A stretch of 33,373 nt of DNA, from assembly GCA_035607015.1 (NCBI GenBank), contig DATNDF010000362.1, positions 1-33,373 on the forward strand. Reading direction: 5' to 3'. Shown in pieces: positions 7,952-16,538 of this stretch. Position 1 is the stretch's first letter, and each line of letters begins with the position of its first letter. The DNA is from Candidatus Angelobacter sp. Lineage in GTDB: Bacteria > Verrucomicrobiota > Verrucomicrobiia > Limisphaerales > AV2. Below the pieces are notes generated by a model. It worked only from the letters and a program-made list of their open reading frames with translations, made no database searches and was not told the origin of the DNA. A program made the position numbers and the translations under genes.

Positions 7952-8296
7952 ATGAACAACGAATCCAGACTCTTCGTGGGTAACCTCGCTTACCAAACGA
8001 TGGAAAACGACCTGCAGGAGTACTTCTCCCAGGCGGGCGTGGTTACTTCTGTAAACCTGATGCTCGATAAATTTACCGGCAAATCGCGCGGCTTTGCCTT
8101 CGTCGAGTTCTCGACTTCGGAAGAGGCGAACAAAGCGGTCGAAATGTTCCACAGCAAGGAATTTCAAGGCCGTCAGCTCACCGTCAACATCGCGCGACCG
8201 CGCGAGGAGCGTCCGCCCCGTTCGGGCGGCGGCGGCGGAGGCGGGGGCGGCGGCTATCGTGGTGGCCGCGATGGCGGTCGTCGCGAGCGCTACTGA
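7952..8296 (+). CDS. RRM-domain RNA-binding protein with glycine-rich tail
   Basis: A 114-residue protein with one complete RNA recognition motif: RNP2 as LFVGNLAY (residues 7-14) and RNP1 as KSRGFAFVEF, joined by the usual beta-alpha-beta spacing. The tail after residue 88 is basic, with a run of ten glycines and RGG-like repeats (YRGGRDGGRRERY). Bacterial proteins of this shape are common in cyanobacteria, planctomycetes and verrucomicrobia and are often cold- or stress-linked; here the role is inferred. It is monocistronic, ending at a strong terminator. The 201-bp upstream gap contains a weak CCC/GGG hairpin with six Ts at about 7914-7931. Confidence 0.93.
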   Translation: MNNESRLFVGNLAYQTMENDLQEYFSQAGVVTSVNLMLDKFTGKSRGFAFVEFSTSEEANKAVEMFHSKEFQGRQLTVNIARPREERPPRSGGGGGGGGGGYRGGRDGGRRERY

Positions 8297-8320
8297 TTCA
8301 GCAATTGCAACGTCGCGGTG

Positions 8321-8349
8321 ACGGGCCGGTTTCACCGGCCCGTTTTTTT
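8321..8349 (+). terminator. Rho-independent terminator after the RRM gene
   Basis: A perfect 9-bp stem, ACGGGCCGG / CCGGCCCGT, with loop TTTCA, is followed by a run of seven Ts. It lies 25 bp after the RRM stop codon. Confidence 0.93.
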
Positions 8350-8375
8350 GTCGCCCGATTGCCGCGAATAAGCAT

Positions 8376-8404
8376 TTGACACCCACCTGCACCAACTCTA
8401 GTTT
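8376..8404 (+). promoter_or_regulatory. Sigma-70-type promoter for the Ala/Pro-rich gene and thioredoxin
   Basis: A perfect -35 box TTGACA (8376-8381) is followed after 17 bp by TAGTTT (8399-8404). The next start codon is at 8422, so the leader would be about ten nucleotides, with no Shine-Dalgarno sequence. It sits directly after the RRM terminator, giving a clean transcription-unit boundary. Confidence 0.6.
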
Positions 8405-8421
8405 GGGTTCACAAAACGTTT

Positions 8422-8814
8422 ATGGCTGAGAACATTCCCAACACTCCATCGGGTGCCGTCCCCCCGAGGCCGGCCGAGGCTGCGAAAGTGCAGCCCAAAA
8501 AAGAGACCGTGCGGATCAATTTACCCCCCAAGCCGACAGCCGCACCCACCATCAAAATTCCAGCGCCCGCGCCGGCAGCTCACGCTGCTCCAGCCGCTCC
8601 GATCGCCGCCGCAGTTCCGGCGGCGCCTGTGGCCGCGCACGCTCCCGCACCACCCACACCAACTCCGCGTTCCGCGGCGGCCCCTGCCGGCCGACCGGCC
8701 CCCGCTCCGCGGCCTGCGCCGGTCTTGGCGGGCGTCAGTGGTCTCGACAAATCGCTGGCTGTCGCTGCCGCACTCATCACAGTGGCGGTCCTGGTCCGCG
8801 TGTTGACGTTGTAA
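8422..8814 (+). CDS. Ala/Pro-rich protein with C-terminal membrane anchor
   Basis: A 130-residue low-complexity protein. Residues 10-100 are almost entirely Ala and Pro with scattered Lys and Arg (PKKETVRINLPPKP near the start), likely an extended, disordered chain. The C-terminus (LDKSLAVAAALITVAVLVRVLTL) is a single predicted transmembrane helix, so it would be tail-anchored with the chain on the cytoplasmic side. I know of no assigned function. It shares the promoter at 8376 with trxA, 48 bp downstream. Nucleotide composition is very GC-rich because of the Ala/Pro codons, not necessarily because of transfer. Confidence 0.75.
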   Translation: MAENIPNTPSGAVPPRPAEAAKVQPKKETVRINLPPKPTAAPTIKIPAPAPAAHAAPAAPIAAAVPAAPVAAHAPAPPTPTPRSAAAPAGRPAPAPRPAPVLAGVSGLDKSLAVAAALITVAVLVRVLTL

Positions 8815-8862
8815 TTGAGATTTTCTGGAGACCGTCTCACCCTCCAAACCCGTTCACGTCGT

Positions 8863-9198
8863 ATGTCCGCCGCAAATATTGTCACTTTGACCGAAGCCAA
8901 TTTTCAGCAAGAAGTACTGGAATCACCCACGCCCGTGCTGGTGGATTTTTGGGCTGAGTGGTGCGGCCCCTGCAAAATGATCGCGCCAATACTGGACGAA
9001 CTCGCCAGCGAATACGACGGGAAGGTCAAGGTCGGCAAAGTGAATATCGACGAGCACCAGTCCATCGCCACTCAATACGGCATCCGCGCCATCCCGACGT
9101 TGCTCATTTTCAAGGACGGCGAAGTCGCGGAGCAGGTGGTCGGCCTGCGCAGCAAACGCGACTTGAAGGCGAACCTCGACAAGGTGGCCGTCGTCTGA
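8863..9198 (+). CDS. trxA: Thioredoxin
   Basis: A 111-residue canonical thioredoxin, a cytoplasmic dithiol reductant. The active site [13 protein letters not shown] is intact, as are the cis-proline motif [13 protein letters not shown] and the buried Asp in LVDFWA. Length is standard. ATG 8863 is the family start; an in-frame TTG at 8815 would add 16 unrelated residues. It follows the Ala/Pro-rich protein and precedes a GspF-like gene by 21 bp, probably in one transcript. Confidence 0.97.
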   Translation: MSAANIVTLTEANFQQEVLESPTPVLVDFWAEWCGPCKMIAPILDELASEYDGKVKVGKVNIDEHQSIATQYGIRAIPTLLIFKDGEVAEQVVGLRSKRDLKANLDKVAVV

Positions 9199-9219
9199 CA
9201 GCGCGCCGGACGAGGTGTC

Positions 9220-10230
9220 ATGTCACTGATCGTCACCCCCGGCCAACTGAATCAGCGCGCAGAATTGTATTCACAACTCGCTTCGCTCCTCACCGCCGGT
9301 GTCGGCCTGATCCAGGCCCTGGAAATCATCCGGCGCAGTCCGCCCGGCCACTCGTTTCGCGAACCGCTCACCCGGCTCACCGCCAGTGTGACCGAGGGAG
9401 CGACGCTCGCGGAATCGATGCTCAACCTCGGTCGATGGCTTCCCTCCTTCGACCTGGCTCTCCTTCAGGCGGCCGAACAGAGCGGCCGTTTGCCGGAATG
9501 CTTCCGTCTGCTCGCAAATTATTACAACGAACGGGCGCAGCTCGCGCGGCGGGTCATGGCCGATCTTGCCTATCCACTTTTTGTGCTTCACTTCGCCATC
9601 CTCATCTTCCCCGTCTCTCAACTCGTCCAGTTGGTGACCCGATTTGATATTCTCGGATTCGTCCGGACAAAGGTCGTCCTGCTGGCCCCCGCTTACGGCG
9701 CGGTTTTTCTTTTACTGGTCGCGCTCCAGGGCCAACGCGGCGAGAAATGGCGCGCACGGATGGAAAAGGCGATGCGATGGATTCCGTTTCTTGGGCCCGC
9801 CCGGCGGAATCTGGCGCTGGCGCGATTGTCCGCGGCCCTGGAAGCCTTGATCAGCGCGGGGGTGTCTATCTTCGATTCCTGGGAGCTCGCGGCGGCGGCG
9901 AGCGGCTCGCCGGCATTACGACGTTCCGTCGGCGCTTGGCATGGCGCTTTGCGGGCCGGAGAAACCCCCGCCGAATTGATCGGGCGGTCGCCTGAATTCC
10001 CGGAACTCTTCGCCAATCTGTATCACACGGGTGAAGTCAGCGGACAACTGGACGATTCTCTCCGTCGGCTCCATCAGCATTACCAGGAAGAAGGTTCGCG
10101 CAAACTGCACATCTTCGCCCAGTGGGTGCCACGGCTGATCTACTTTGCCATCCTGCTGGCCATCGCCTATCAGATCATAGGCTTCTACACAGGTTACTTC
10201 AACGGCATCTTCCAACAGCTCGGTCCGTGA
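9220..10230 (+). CDS. Type II secretion/type IV pilus inner-membrane platform protein, GspF/PilC family
   Basis: A 336-residue protein with two T2SF domains. The first (LYSQLASLLTAGVGLIQALEII, from residue 13) ends with LLQAAEQSGRLPECFRLLANYY. The second (LARLSAALEALISAGVSIFDSW, from about 198) ends with LFANLYHTGEVSGQLDDSLRRL. Membrane segments lie near 125-145, 155-170 and 305-325. It is shorter than typical GspF (about 400) because the N-terminal cytoplasmic extension is missing. No GspE, GspG or secretin gene is adjacent, so it is an orphan here and its machine must be encoded elsewhere. Confidence 0.88.
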   Translation: MSLIVTPGQLNQRAELYSQLASLLTAGVGLIQALEIIRRSPPGHSFREPLTRLTASVTEGATLAESMLNLGRWLPSFDLALLQAAEQSGRLPECFRLLANYYNERAQLARRVMADLAYPLFVLHFAILIFPVSQLVQLVTRFDILGFVRTKVVLLAPAYGAVFLLLVALQGQRGEKWRARMEKAMRWIPFLGPARRNLALARLSAALEALISAGVSIFDSWELAAAASGSPALRRSVGAWHGALRAGETPAELIGRSPEFPELFANLYHTGEVSGQLDDSLRRLHQHYQEEGSRKLHIFAQWVPRLIYFAILLAIAYQIIGFYTGYFNGIFQQLGP

Positions 10231-10298
10231 GGCGTGCGTTCGTAAACCGTCGCGGACTTTTTTCTTTGCGGAACGCGGCTCCCCGCTAGCCTTGGCGC

Positions 10299-11450
10299 AT
10301 GACGCTGACCGAGCTGCTCTCCAACGAAGAACTCCGCCGCCACGAGTTCCCGGTGGCGCGCGAAAAAACATTTCTTGCGCACGCGGGGGTCTGCCCGCTG
10401 CCCCGCCGGGTTTCCGAGGCAATTCGTGATTACGCCCTGTGCTGCACTAGGGACGATCAGGAAACGTTATTGCCGGCCCGGCAAATGTCCCGATCGCGCG
10501 AACGCGTCGCGCAGCTGCTCAACGCCCGGCCCGACGAAATCGCGTTTGTCGGGCCGACCTCGCTCGCCCTCAATTTCGTTGCGGCCGGCCTGCGACTTAA
10601 AAAAAACGACAACATTCTGATCTACCTCGACGATTATCCGGCGAACGTTTATCCGTGGATGGCGCTCGCGGAAAAAGGCGTCGAAGTGCGTTTCCTGAAC
10701 GTGCGGGAACTCGGCCGCATCCGTCCCGCGGATGTCATCGGCCAGGTTGATGAACAGACGCGTCTGGTCGCGCTGGCCTCCTGCCATTTCGTATCGGGCT
10801 TCCGGATTGATCTGGACACCATCGGCAGGGCACTCCACGAGCGTAACATCCTGTTCTGCGTGGACGCCATCCAAACACTGGGCGCTTTCCCGACAACCGT
10901 CGAGCATGTTGATTTTCTCGCTGCGGACGCACACAAGTGGTTGCTCGGTCCTTGCGCCGCTGGAATCCTGTACGTCCGAAAATCACTTCAGGAACGATTG
11001 AGACCGGCTGTCTTTGGCTGGCACAACGTGCGTTGTCCCGATTACATCGCCGGAGAGGAAATGATTCTACGCGCCGACGCGCGCCGCTACGAAGCGGGCA
11101 CCCAGAATCTGCTCGGCCTCGCGGGCCTGAATGCGGCATTGGAACTCCTGTCGGAAATCGGCATCGACGCGATCGCCTCAGAACTGCTGCGCAAGCGCGC
11201 ACTGCTCGTCCCCGCCCTGAAAGACAAAGGCTACACGGTGCTCCAAGGTGACGTAATTGCGGCCAACGCCTCCGGCATCGTGACGTTTTATCGAGACGGT
11301 ATGAATGTGCCCGCACTGCATGAAAAGCTGGAGGCTGCCAACATCAGCGTGTCGCTGCGTTCCGACCGCGCCGGCCGAAAATATCTCCGTCTCTCGCCGC
11401 ACTTCTATAACACGGATTCGGAACTTTCACGGACACTCGAACTTCTTTGA
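10299..11450 (+). CDS. Class V aminotransferase / cysteine desulfurase-like PLP enzyme
   Basis: A 383-residue fold-type I PLP enzyme. The PLP-binding lysine is Lys213 in AADAHKWLLGPCAAGILYV, preceded by the cofactor-contacting Asp in LFCVDAIQTLGAFP. The segment VSGFRIDLDTIGRALHERN is typical of the NifS/Csd-like subgroup. The C-terminal small domain ends with SVSLRSDRAGRKYLRLSPHFYNT. A catalytic cysteine loop characteristic of true desulfurases is not obvious, so the substrate stays open. It starts at ATG 10299, 68 bp after the GspF-like gene, and the next gene begins 119 bp further on. Confidence 0.88.
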   Translation: MTLTELLSNEELRRHEFPVAREKTFLAHAGVCPLPRRVSEAIRDYALCCTRDDQETLLPARQMSRSRERVAQLLNARPDEIAFVGPTSLALNFVAAGLRLKKNDNILIYLDDYPANVYPWMALAEKGVEVRFLNVRELGRIRPADVIGQVDEQTRLVALASCHFVSGFRIDLDTIGRALHERNILFCVDAIQTLGAFPTTVEHVDFLAADAHKWLLGPCAAGILYVRKSLQERLRPAVFGWHNVRCPDYIAGEEMILRADARRYEAGTQNLLGLAGLNAALELLSEIGIDAIASELLRKRALLVPALKDKGYTVLQGDVIAANASGIVTFYRDGMNVPALHEKLEAANISVSLRSDRAGRKYLRLSPHFYNTDSELSRTLELL

Positions 11451-11569
11451 GCAGTTTTCAGCGTCGTCTCCCGTTGGTGTGATTCCGTCATCAACCTCCG
11501 CACGCGCAGTTCGGGGGAATGGTCCCGGTTTTGCTGAATCTTCAATCTGTAGCTGCAATTTCGAACCCG

Positions 11570-13426
11570 ATGAAAACTCTCGTATCAGCCGCGCAAAAGT
11601 TGCGCACAAAATTCTTGATTGTTAATCTGGTTGCGTCGTTCCTGTTGATCGGTCAAACGACCTTGATCGCTCAAACGGGAGTGAACGTTTTCACATACCA
11701 CAACGACCTCGCGCGAACCGGACAAAATCTGAACGAAAAAATCCTTACCCCCGCCAACGTGAACCCGGACAGTTTCGGTCTCCTTTTTACGCAGCCGGTG
11801 GACGGCTACGTTTACGCTCAACCGTTGTATATGAGCGGCGTGCCAATACCCGGCAAAGGCACACATAATGTCGTATTCGTCGCGACGGAACACGACAGCG
11901 TTTATGCGTTCGACGCCGACAATAGCCAGGGTGATAACGCCGCGCCACTGTGGCGGGTCAGCTTCATCAACCCGGCCGCTGGAGTAACTACCGTCCCGAT
12001 GAGCGAGTTCGGATTCACCTATCCGCCCGAATTGGGCGTCACCGGTACTCCGGTCATCGATCCTTCGACCGGGACGCTTTTCGTCGTCGCGAAAATTGAA
12101 GACAACAGCAGCGGCGCCAGGAAATACGCAGAAAGGCTGTTCGCGCTGGATGTCGCGACGGGCACCAACAAATTCGGCGGGCCGGTCGACATCCAGGCTT
12201 CCGTTCACGGGACCGGTGCAGGTTCGGACGCGCAAGGAAATATTTCATTTGATCCGTACTGGGAATTTCAGCGAACGGGATTGACGCTGGCTGGGGGCGT
12301 GGTTTACGTCGCTTTTGCTTCACAAGGGGACGAAGGACCTTACCACGGGTGGATCGTTGGCTATGACGCGCACACACTGCAACGCGCGCGGGCATTCAAT
12401 GACACTCCCAATGGCAGTGAGGGAGGCATCTGGATGAGTGGAGCCGCTCCGGCGGGCGATGCTGATGGAAACATCTACTGCATGACTGGCAACGGGACGT
12501 TCGATGCAAATTCCGGCGGGCCGGATTACGGCGATAGCTTTCTTCGGCTCCTGCCTTCGGGAAATACTCTGGTGGTGACCGATTTCTTCACCCCTTACGA
12601 CCAGGCGCAACTCGATTCGAATGACGGCGACCTTGGCTCTGGCGCTCCGATGATTCTCCCAGACGTGGCCGGCAGCGTTACGCATCCGCATCTGCTCGTC
12701 GGCTGCGGCAAGGAAGGCGTCATCTATCTTTTAGATCGAGACAACATGGGACGTTACAACCCGAATAACAACGATCAGATCGTGCAATCGTTTGGCCCGG
12801 TGTCGGGCACATGGAGCATGCCGGCATATTTCAACAACCTGGTTTACATCGGTGGAGTCAATGATCACTTGAAAGCTTACCGCATTACCAACGGCCTGTT
12901 GACACCGCAACCGGATTCCCAGACATCGACAACATACGGTTACCCCGGGGTGACCCCGAGCATTTCGGCCGACGGCACTAACAACGCGATCGTCTGGGCG
13001 ATTGAAACCGATGCATTCTTCACGAGCCGCGGTCCGGCGGTTCTGCGCGCCCATAATGCGACGAATCTGGCTGAACAATTCTACAGCAGCAGCGACGCGG
13101 GCGCCCGCGATCAACTCGGGCTGGCGCAACATTTCGGCGTCCCTACCATCTCGAACGGCAGGGTTTATGTCGCGACCGCCTTTGGACTATCTGCGTTCGG
13201 TCTGCTGGCTCCGCCTCAACCTCGCCTGTCGATCAGTCCGGATCTGACAATCACGGTTGAAGGAGAGGTGGGTCAATCCTACTCGATTGAGTACACCACC
13301 GACCTGGATGAAGGTTGGTCCGTTGTGGAAACGGTGACTCTTACAAACTCACCCCAGTCATTCACGGATTTTCAGCAATCTCATGACCCGCAGGGCTTTT
13401 TCCGGGTAACATCGGCACCCTTGTGA
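11570..13426 (+). CDS. Secreted PQQ-type beta-propeller protein with C-terminal verrucomicrobial-type module
   Basis: A 618-residue exported protein. An N-terminal signal peptide is clear from ATG 11570 (basic MKTLVSAAQKLRTK, hydrophobic FLIVNLVASFLLIG, then a probable cleavage after AQ). The bulk has repeated beta-propeller blades of the quinoprotein type: NVVFVATEHDSVYAFDAD, PLLVGCGKEGVIYLLDRD-like and NLVYIGGVNDHLKAYRI. The last 70 residues (LSISPDLTITVEG, YSIEYTTDLDEGWSVV, GFFRVTSAPL) form a small beta module that I associate with secreted verrucomicrobial proteins. I see no clear PQQ-ligand set, so enzyme activity is doubtful; binding or scaffolding is equally possible. An upstream in-frame ATG (11519) would bury the signal peptide. 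Confidence 0.85.
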   Translation: MKTLVSAAQKLRTKFLIVNLVASFLLIGQTTLIAQTGVNVFTYHNDLARTGQNLNEKILTPANVNPDSFGLLFTQPVDGYVYAQPLYMSGVPIPGKGTHNVVFVATEHDSVYAFDADNSQGDNAAPLWRVSFINPAAGVTTVPMSEFGFTYPPELGVTGTPVIDPSTGTLFVVAKIEDNSSGARKYAERLFALDVATGTNKFGGPVDIQASVHGTGAGSDAQGNISFDPYWEFQRTGLTLAGGVVYVAFASQGDEGPYHGWIVGYDAHTLQRARAFNDTPNGSEGGIWMSGAAPAGDADGNIYCMTGNGTFDANSGGPDYGDSFLRLLPSGNTLVVTDFFTPYDQAQLDSNDGDLGSGAPMILPDVAGSVTHPHLLVGCGKEGVIYLLDRDNMGRYNPNNNDQIVQSFGPVSGTWSMPAYFNNLVYIGGVNDHLKAYRITNGLLTPQPDSQTSTTYGYPGVTPSISADGTNNAIVWAIETDAFFTSRGPAVLRAHNATNLAEQFYSSSDAGARDQLGLAQHFGVPTISNGRVYVATAFGLSAFGLLAPPQPRLSISPDLTITVEGEVGQSYSIEYTTDLDEGWSVVETVTLTNSPQSFTDFQQSHDPQGFFRVTSAPL

Positions 13427-13522
13427 TCGATGAGCGGTCAACGTTCGTCTTGGTCCAAAATCACTCGAATCTGGACACGCCGGCAGCTTTCCGGCTTACT
13501 TTCCCGGGTTCGATTTTAACCG

Positions 13523-15322
13523 ATGCCACCACTCAACGCCGAACTGCTGTCCAAAGCCAAATCGCTGGGTTTTTCCGACCTTCAGATTGCTTGTTTGACC
13601 GGACGTATTGAGGACGACGTTCGCGCCGGACGCAAAAAACTGGGGATGGTTCCAAGCTACCGCCTCGTGGACACCTGCGCCGCCGAGTTCGAAGCGTACA
13701 CGCCGTACTACTATTCAACTTACGACCGCGACGACGACGAAGTGCGGCCTTCCGACAAACGCAAAGTGATGATCCTTGGCGGCGGACCGAACCGCATCGG
13801 TCAGGGTATCGAGTTTGACTACTGTTGTGTGCATGCCGCGTTTGCCCTCAAGGAGGACGGCTTCGAGACTTTGATGGTCAACTCGAATCCCGAAACCGTT
13901 TCGACCGATTACGACACCAGCGACAAGTTATTTTTTGAGCCGTTGACGCTCGAGGACGTCCTTCACATTTACGAGCGCGAAAAATGCTGGGGCGCCATCG
14001 CCCAGTTCGGCGGCCAGACGCCGCTCAATCTCGCGCTCGGCTTGCAAAAAAACGGCGTGAACATCATCGGCACGTCGCCCCAGAGCATTGAGATCGCCGA
14101 GGACCGCAAGCTGTTCGCCGCAATGCTCGACAAGCTCAAAATCCCGCAGCCGCCCAACGGCATCGCAACGAACGAGGCCGAGGCTCTTGCCGTGGCAAAA
14201 CAACTGGATTACCCGGTTCTCGTGCGGCCGTCATTCGTGCTGGGTGGCCGCGCGATGCAGATCGTTTATTCCGACGCCGAACTGCAGCATTACATGCGCT
14301 TTGCCGTCGAGGCTTCGCCAGAACGCCCCGTGCTCGTCGACAAGTTCCTCGAGGACGCGACGGAGGTGGACGTGGATTGCATCGCAGATGTCGGCCAATT
14401 CAAAAGCCCCGGTGACGGCATGGTCATCATCGGCGGGATTCTGGAACATATCGAGTTTGCGGGCGTTCACTCCGGGGACGCCGCAATGGTGCTGCCACCG
14501 CACACGCTCGCAAAAAGCGTGGTCGAGAAGATTCGCAAATACACCCACGCAATGGCCCTCGAACTGCGCGTTGTCGGCCTGATGAACGTGCAATACGCGG
14601 TGAAAGGCGAAGCGGTTTATGTCCTCGAAGTCAATCCGCGCGCGTCCCGTACCGTCCCCTTCGTCAGCAAGGCCATTGGCGTGCCGCTGGCAAAACTCGC
14701 CGCCAGGGTGATGGCAGGCGGGACCCTCAAGCAGCTGGGTTTCACGGGGGAAGTCTGGACGAAATATTGGGCGGTAAAGGAATCAGTGTTTCCGTTCAAC
14801 CGGTTTCACGGACAGGACATTCTGCTTTCGCCCGAGATGCGTTCGACGGGCGAGGTGATGGGACTGGACGCTGATCTTGGCATCGCCTACGCGAAATCCC
14901 AGATGGCGGCAAACGCGCCGTTGCCTCTGTGCGGAAAAGTGTTCATTAGCGTCAGTGACCTGCACAAGACCGAAGTCGCCAGCGTGGCGAAGTTGTTCGC
15001 CGAGCAGGGATTTGAGCTTGTTGCAACGGCCGGCACGGCCAACGTGCTGGAAAAGGCCGGACTGAAGGTCCAACGTACTCTCAAACTGCTCGAAGGTCGC
15101 CCAAACGTAATTGACCTGCTCAAGAACAAGGAAATCCAACTCGTCATCAACACACCCAGCGGCGCCGCGCCGCGCGAGGACGAAATCAAAATCCGCACGA
15201 CCGCGGTTTACACCAACACTCCCATTATGACGACGCTCAGCGGGGCGCGCGCCGCCGCGCTGGGCATTGCTGCACTGAAGAAGATCGGCTACGAGGTGAA
15301 GACGCTGCAGGAGTATCACTGA
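13523..15322 (+). CDS. carB: Carbamoyl-phosphate synthase large subunit, C-terminal half only (split CarB)
   Basis: A 599-residue protein corresponding to roughly residue 460 onward of full-length CarB. It contains the end of the oligomerisation domain (LNAELLSKAKSLGFSDLQIA, VDTCAAEFEAYTPYYYSTY), the second ATP-grasp synthetase domain (MILGGGPNRIGQGIEFDYCC, NPETVSTDYDTSD, FVLGGRAMQIVY, EVNPRASRTVPFVSKA), and the C-terminal MGS-like allosteric domain (from about residue 470). This half phosphorylates carbamate to carbamoyl phosphate for arginine and pyrimidine synthesis. An in-frame TAA lies two codons before the ATG, and no N-terminal-half sequence is found upstream, so the split is real rather than a local frameshift. 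Split CarB is known in Aquifex and Methanocaldococcus. Its stop overlaps the convergent TauE gene by 7 bp. Confidence 0.95.
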   Translation: MPPLNAELLSKAKSLGFSDLQIACLTGRIEDDVRAGRKKLGMVPSYRLVDTCAAEFEAYTPYYYSTYDRDDDEVRPSDKRKVMILGGGPNRIGQGIEFDYCCVHAAFALKEDGFETLMVNSNPETVSTDYDTSDKLFFEPLTLEDVLHIYEREKCWGAIAQFGGQTPLNLALGLQKNGVNIIGTSPQSIEIAEDRKLFAAMLDKLKIPQPPNGIATNEAEALAVAKQLDYPVLVRPSFVLGGRAMQIVYSDAELQHYMRFAVEASPERPVLVDKFLEDATEVDVDCIADVGQFKSPGDGMVIIGGILEHIEFAGVHSGDAAMVLPPHTLAKSVVEKIRKYTHAMALELRVVGLMNVQYAVKGEAVYVLEVNPRASRTVPFVSKAIGVPLAKLAARVMAGGTLKQLGFTGEVWTKYWAVKESVFPFNRFHGQDILLSPEMRSTGEVMGLDADLGIAYAKSQMAANAPLPLCGKVFISVSDLHKTEVASVAKLFAEQGFELVATAGTANVLEKAGLKVQRTLKLLEGRPNVIDLLKNKEIQLVINTPSGAAPREDEIKIRTTAVYTNTPIMTTLSGARAAALGIAALKKIGYEVKTLQEYH

Positions 15323-16191
15323 ACTGGCGGCGGAGGCGGTTGCTTTCGCTTTCGGCACACAATCCACCCCAGGATTACACCCGCGAGTCCTATGACGGCA
15401 AACCAGACGGCTCGTGTGGCGAGGAGCGCCGATCTGATTTCCCAGCCATAACGCAAAATCATGACCGCCACCACGCAGAGGAAGAAGACGCGCACGAATG
15501 AATTCCCCTTCAGAACGGCCAACCGCGTGCCGGCGAGCGAACCGAGCAAATTACACAAACCCATCGGCACGGCGTATTCGTAAAGGACCTGGTGCGCGGC
15601 AGAGAAGTAAGCGACGGCGGACAGGTTCGTGGCGAAGTTGACGACCTTGGCGCTCGCCGAGGCCGCCAAAAAATCAAAGCCAAACAGGCCGATGAAGATG
15701 AAGATAAGGAAGCTGCCGGTACCCGGCCCGAAAAAGCCGTCATAAAAGCCGATGATTATTCCCACCAGAACGCCGAATTGCCTTTCGCGATGCGCCGTGA
15801 ACTGCGGCGCGTGCAGGTTGCCAAAGTCTTTTCGCCAGTAAGTGTAAACGGCCACAATGCCAAGCAGGAGCAACACCAGCGGCTTGAGCGCCTGCGGGCG
15901 GATGAGCGAAAGTGTCCACGCGCCAAGCAGCGAAAACACAAACGCGGCGACCCCGGCAGGGAGGATCGAATGCCAGTTGATCCGCACGCGGCGCGAGTAT
16001 TGTACGACGGCAGCGCCCGTGCCGCAGATGGACGACAACTTGTTCGTTCCAAAAACCGGCGTCAAAGGAACCGAAAGGGCGGGTGGCAAAAAAATGAGGA
16101 GTGCGGGCAACTGAATCAGGCCGCCACCACCCACCACCGAATCCACAAAGCCGGCGAGGGCCGCGAACAGACACAGGTAAAGGATTTCCAC
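15316..16191 (-). CDS. TauE/SafE family sulfite/organosulfonate exporter-like permease
   Basis: A 291-residue polytopic membrane protein of the TauE/SafE family, putative anion (sulfite, sulfonate) transporters. The first repeat has the family signature AGFVDSVVGGGGLIQLPALL, and the second has GIIIGFYDGFFGPGTGSFLIF. Seven or eight hydrophobic segments are visible. The C-terminus is short and basic, then polyproline (KRKQPPPPPVQ). The start is the GTG at 16191, preceded by GAGG at a spacing of 8; the open frame continues upstream to 16701 but that extension is not membrane-like and overlaps the next gene. It is convergent with carB and divergent from the ABC-2 permease. Confidence 0.9.
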   Translation of the reverse strand: MEILYLCLFAALAGFVDSVVGGGGLIQLPALLIFLPPALSVPLTPVFGTNKLSSICGTGAAVVQYSRRVRINWHSILPAGVAAFVFSLLGAWTLSLIRPQALKPLVLLLLGIVAVYTYWRKDFGNLHAPQFTAHRERQFGVLVGIIIGFYDGFFGPGTGSFLIFIFIGLFGFDFLAASASAKVVNFATNLSAVAYFSAAHQVLYEYAVPMGLCNLLGSLAGTRLAVLKGNSFVRVFFLCVVAVMILRYGWEIRSALLATRAVWFAVIGLAGVILGWIVCRKRKQPPPPPVQ

Positions 16192-16538
16192 GACGGCGAC
16201 CTCGAGTTGCGGAGCCGCTTCGAGCGGCGCGTTCAGGATTGTCGGACATGAAAGACGAACGGCCTTCTTCGGGGAAGCACAAAGTTTCGCCTGTCCTCGG
16301 GAGGCACCACGGTCCGTTTCGGGTCTGATCGGCGTGGCTTCGTCAATGCTCCCTCGGGAAATATGGGAGATATGGGAGACATCATACAAATCAACCTGGC
16401 AGAGGTGTCTTTCTGTTTGCTTGGATTTTTCCCGGATGCCGCGGCAGAACGGTGCCTGTAGCGCGCGATCGGCAGCGGTCGCGGGCGGGCGTAAAACGGT
16501 TGAGTCGTCGCCGGACCCGCTTAACAATCGGCGAACCG
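16192..16538. other. 347-bp divergent intergenic region
   Basis: No gene is supported here. The region separates the TauE-like gene from the ABC-2 permease and must hold both promoters, but I see no strong -35/-10 pair. A GG-N10-GC element (16336-16349, TGGCTT...TGCT) is too weak to call sigma-54. A tandem 9-mer lies at 16361-16378. Confidence 0.6.
16361..16378 (+). repeat. Tandem 9-bp repeat (ATATGGGAG x2)
   Basis: Two perfect copies of ATATGGGAG stand head to tail, followed by AC. It is purine-rich, lies about 160 bp upstream of the ABC-2 permease, and is not part of any gene. Confidence 0.8.

Noticed and set aside
10223-10263. GTCCG...CGGAC followed by Ts after the GspF-like gene as a terminator
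   Set aside because: Only five pairs enclose a long loop and the stem includes the stop codon region; too weak to list.
13427-13522. Missing N-terminal half of CarB through a frameshift just upstream
   Set aside because: No CarB-like sequence is readable in any frame there, an in-frame stop precedes the ATG, and the gene before is an intact secreted propeller.
16336-16349. GG-N10-GC element upstream of the ABC-2 permease as a third sigma-54 promoter
   Set aside because: The -24 box is TGGCTT and the -12 box is weak; in GC-rich DNA this spacing arises often by chance, and no clear palindrome accompanies it.
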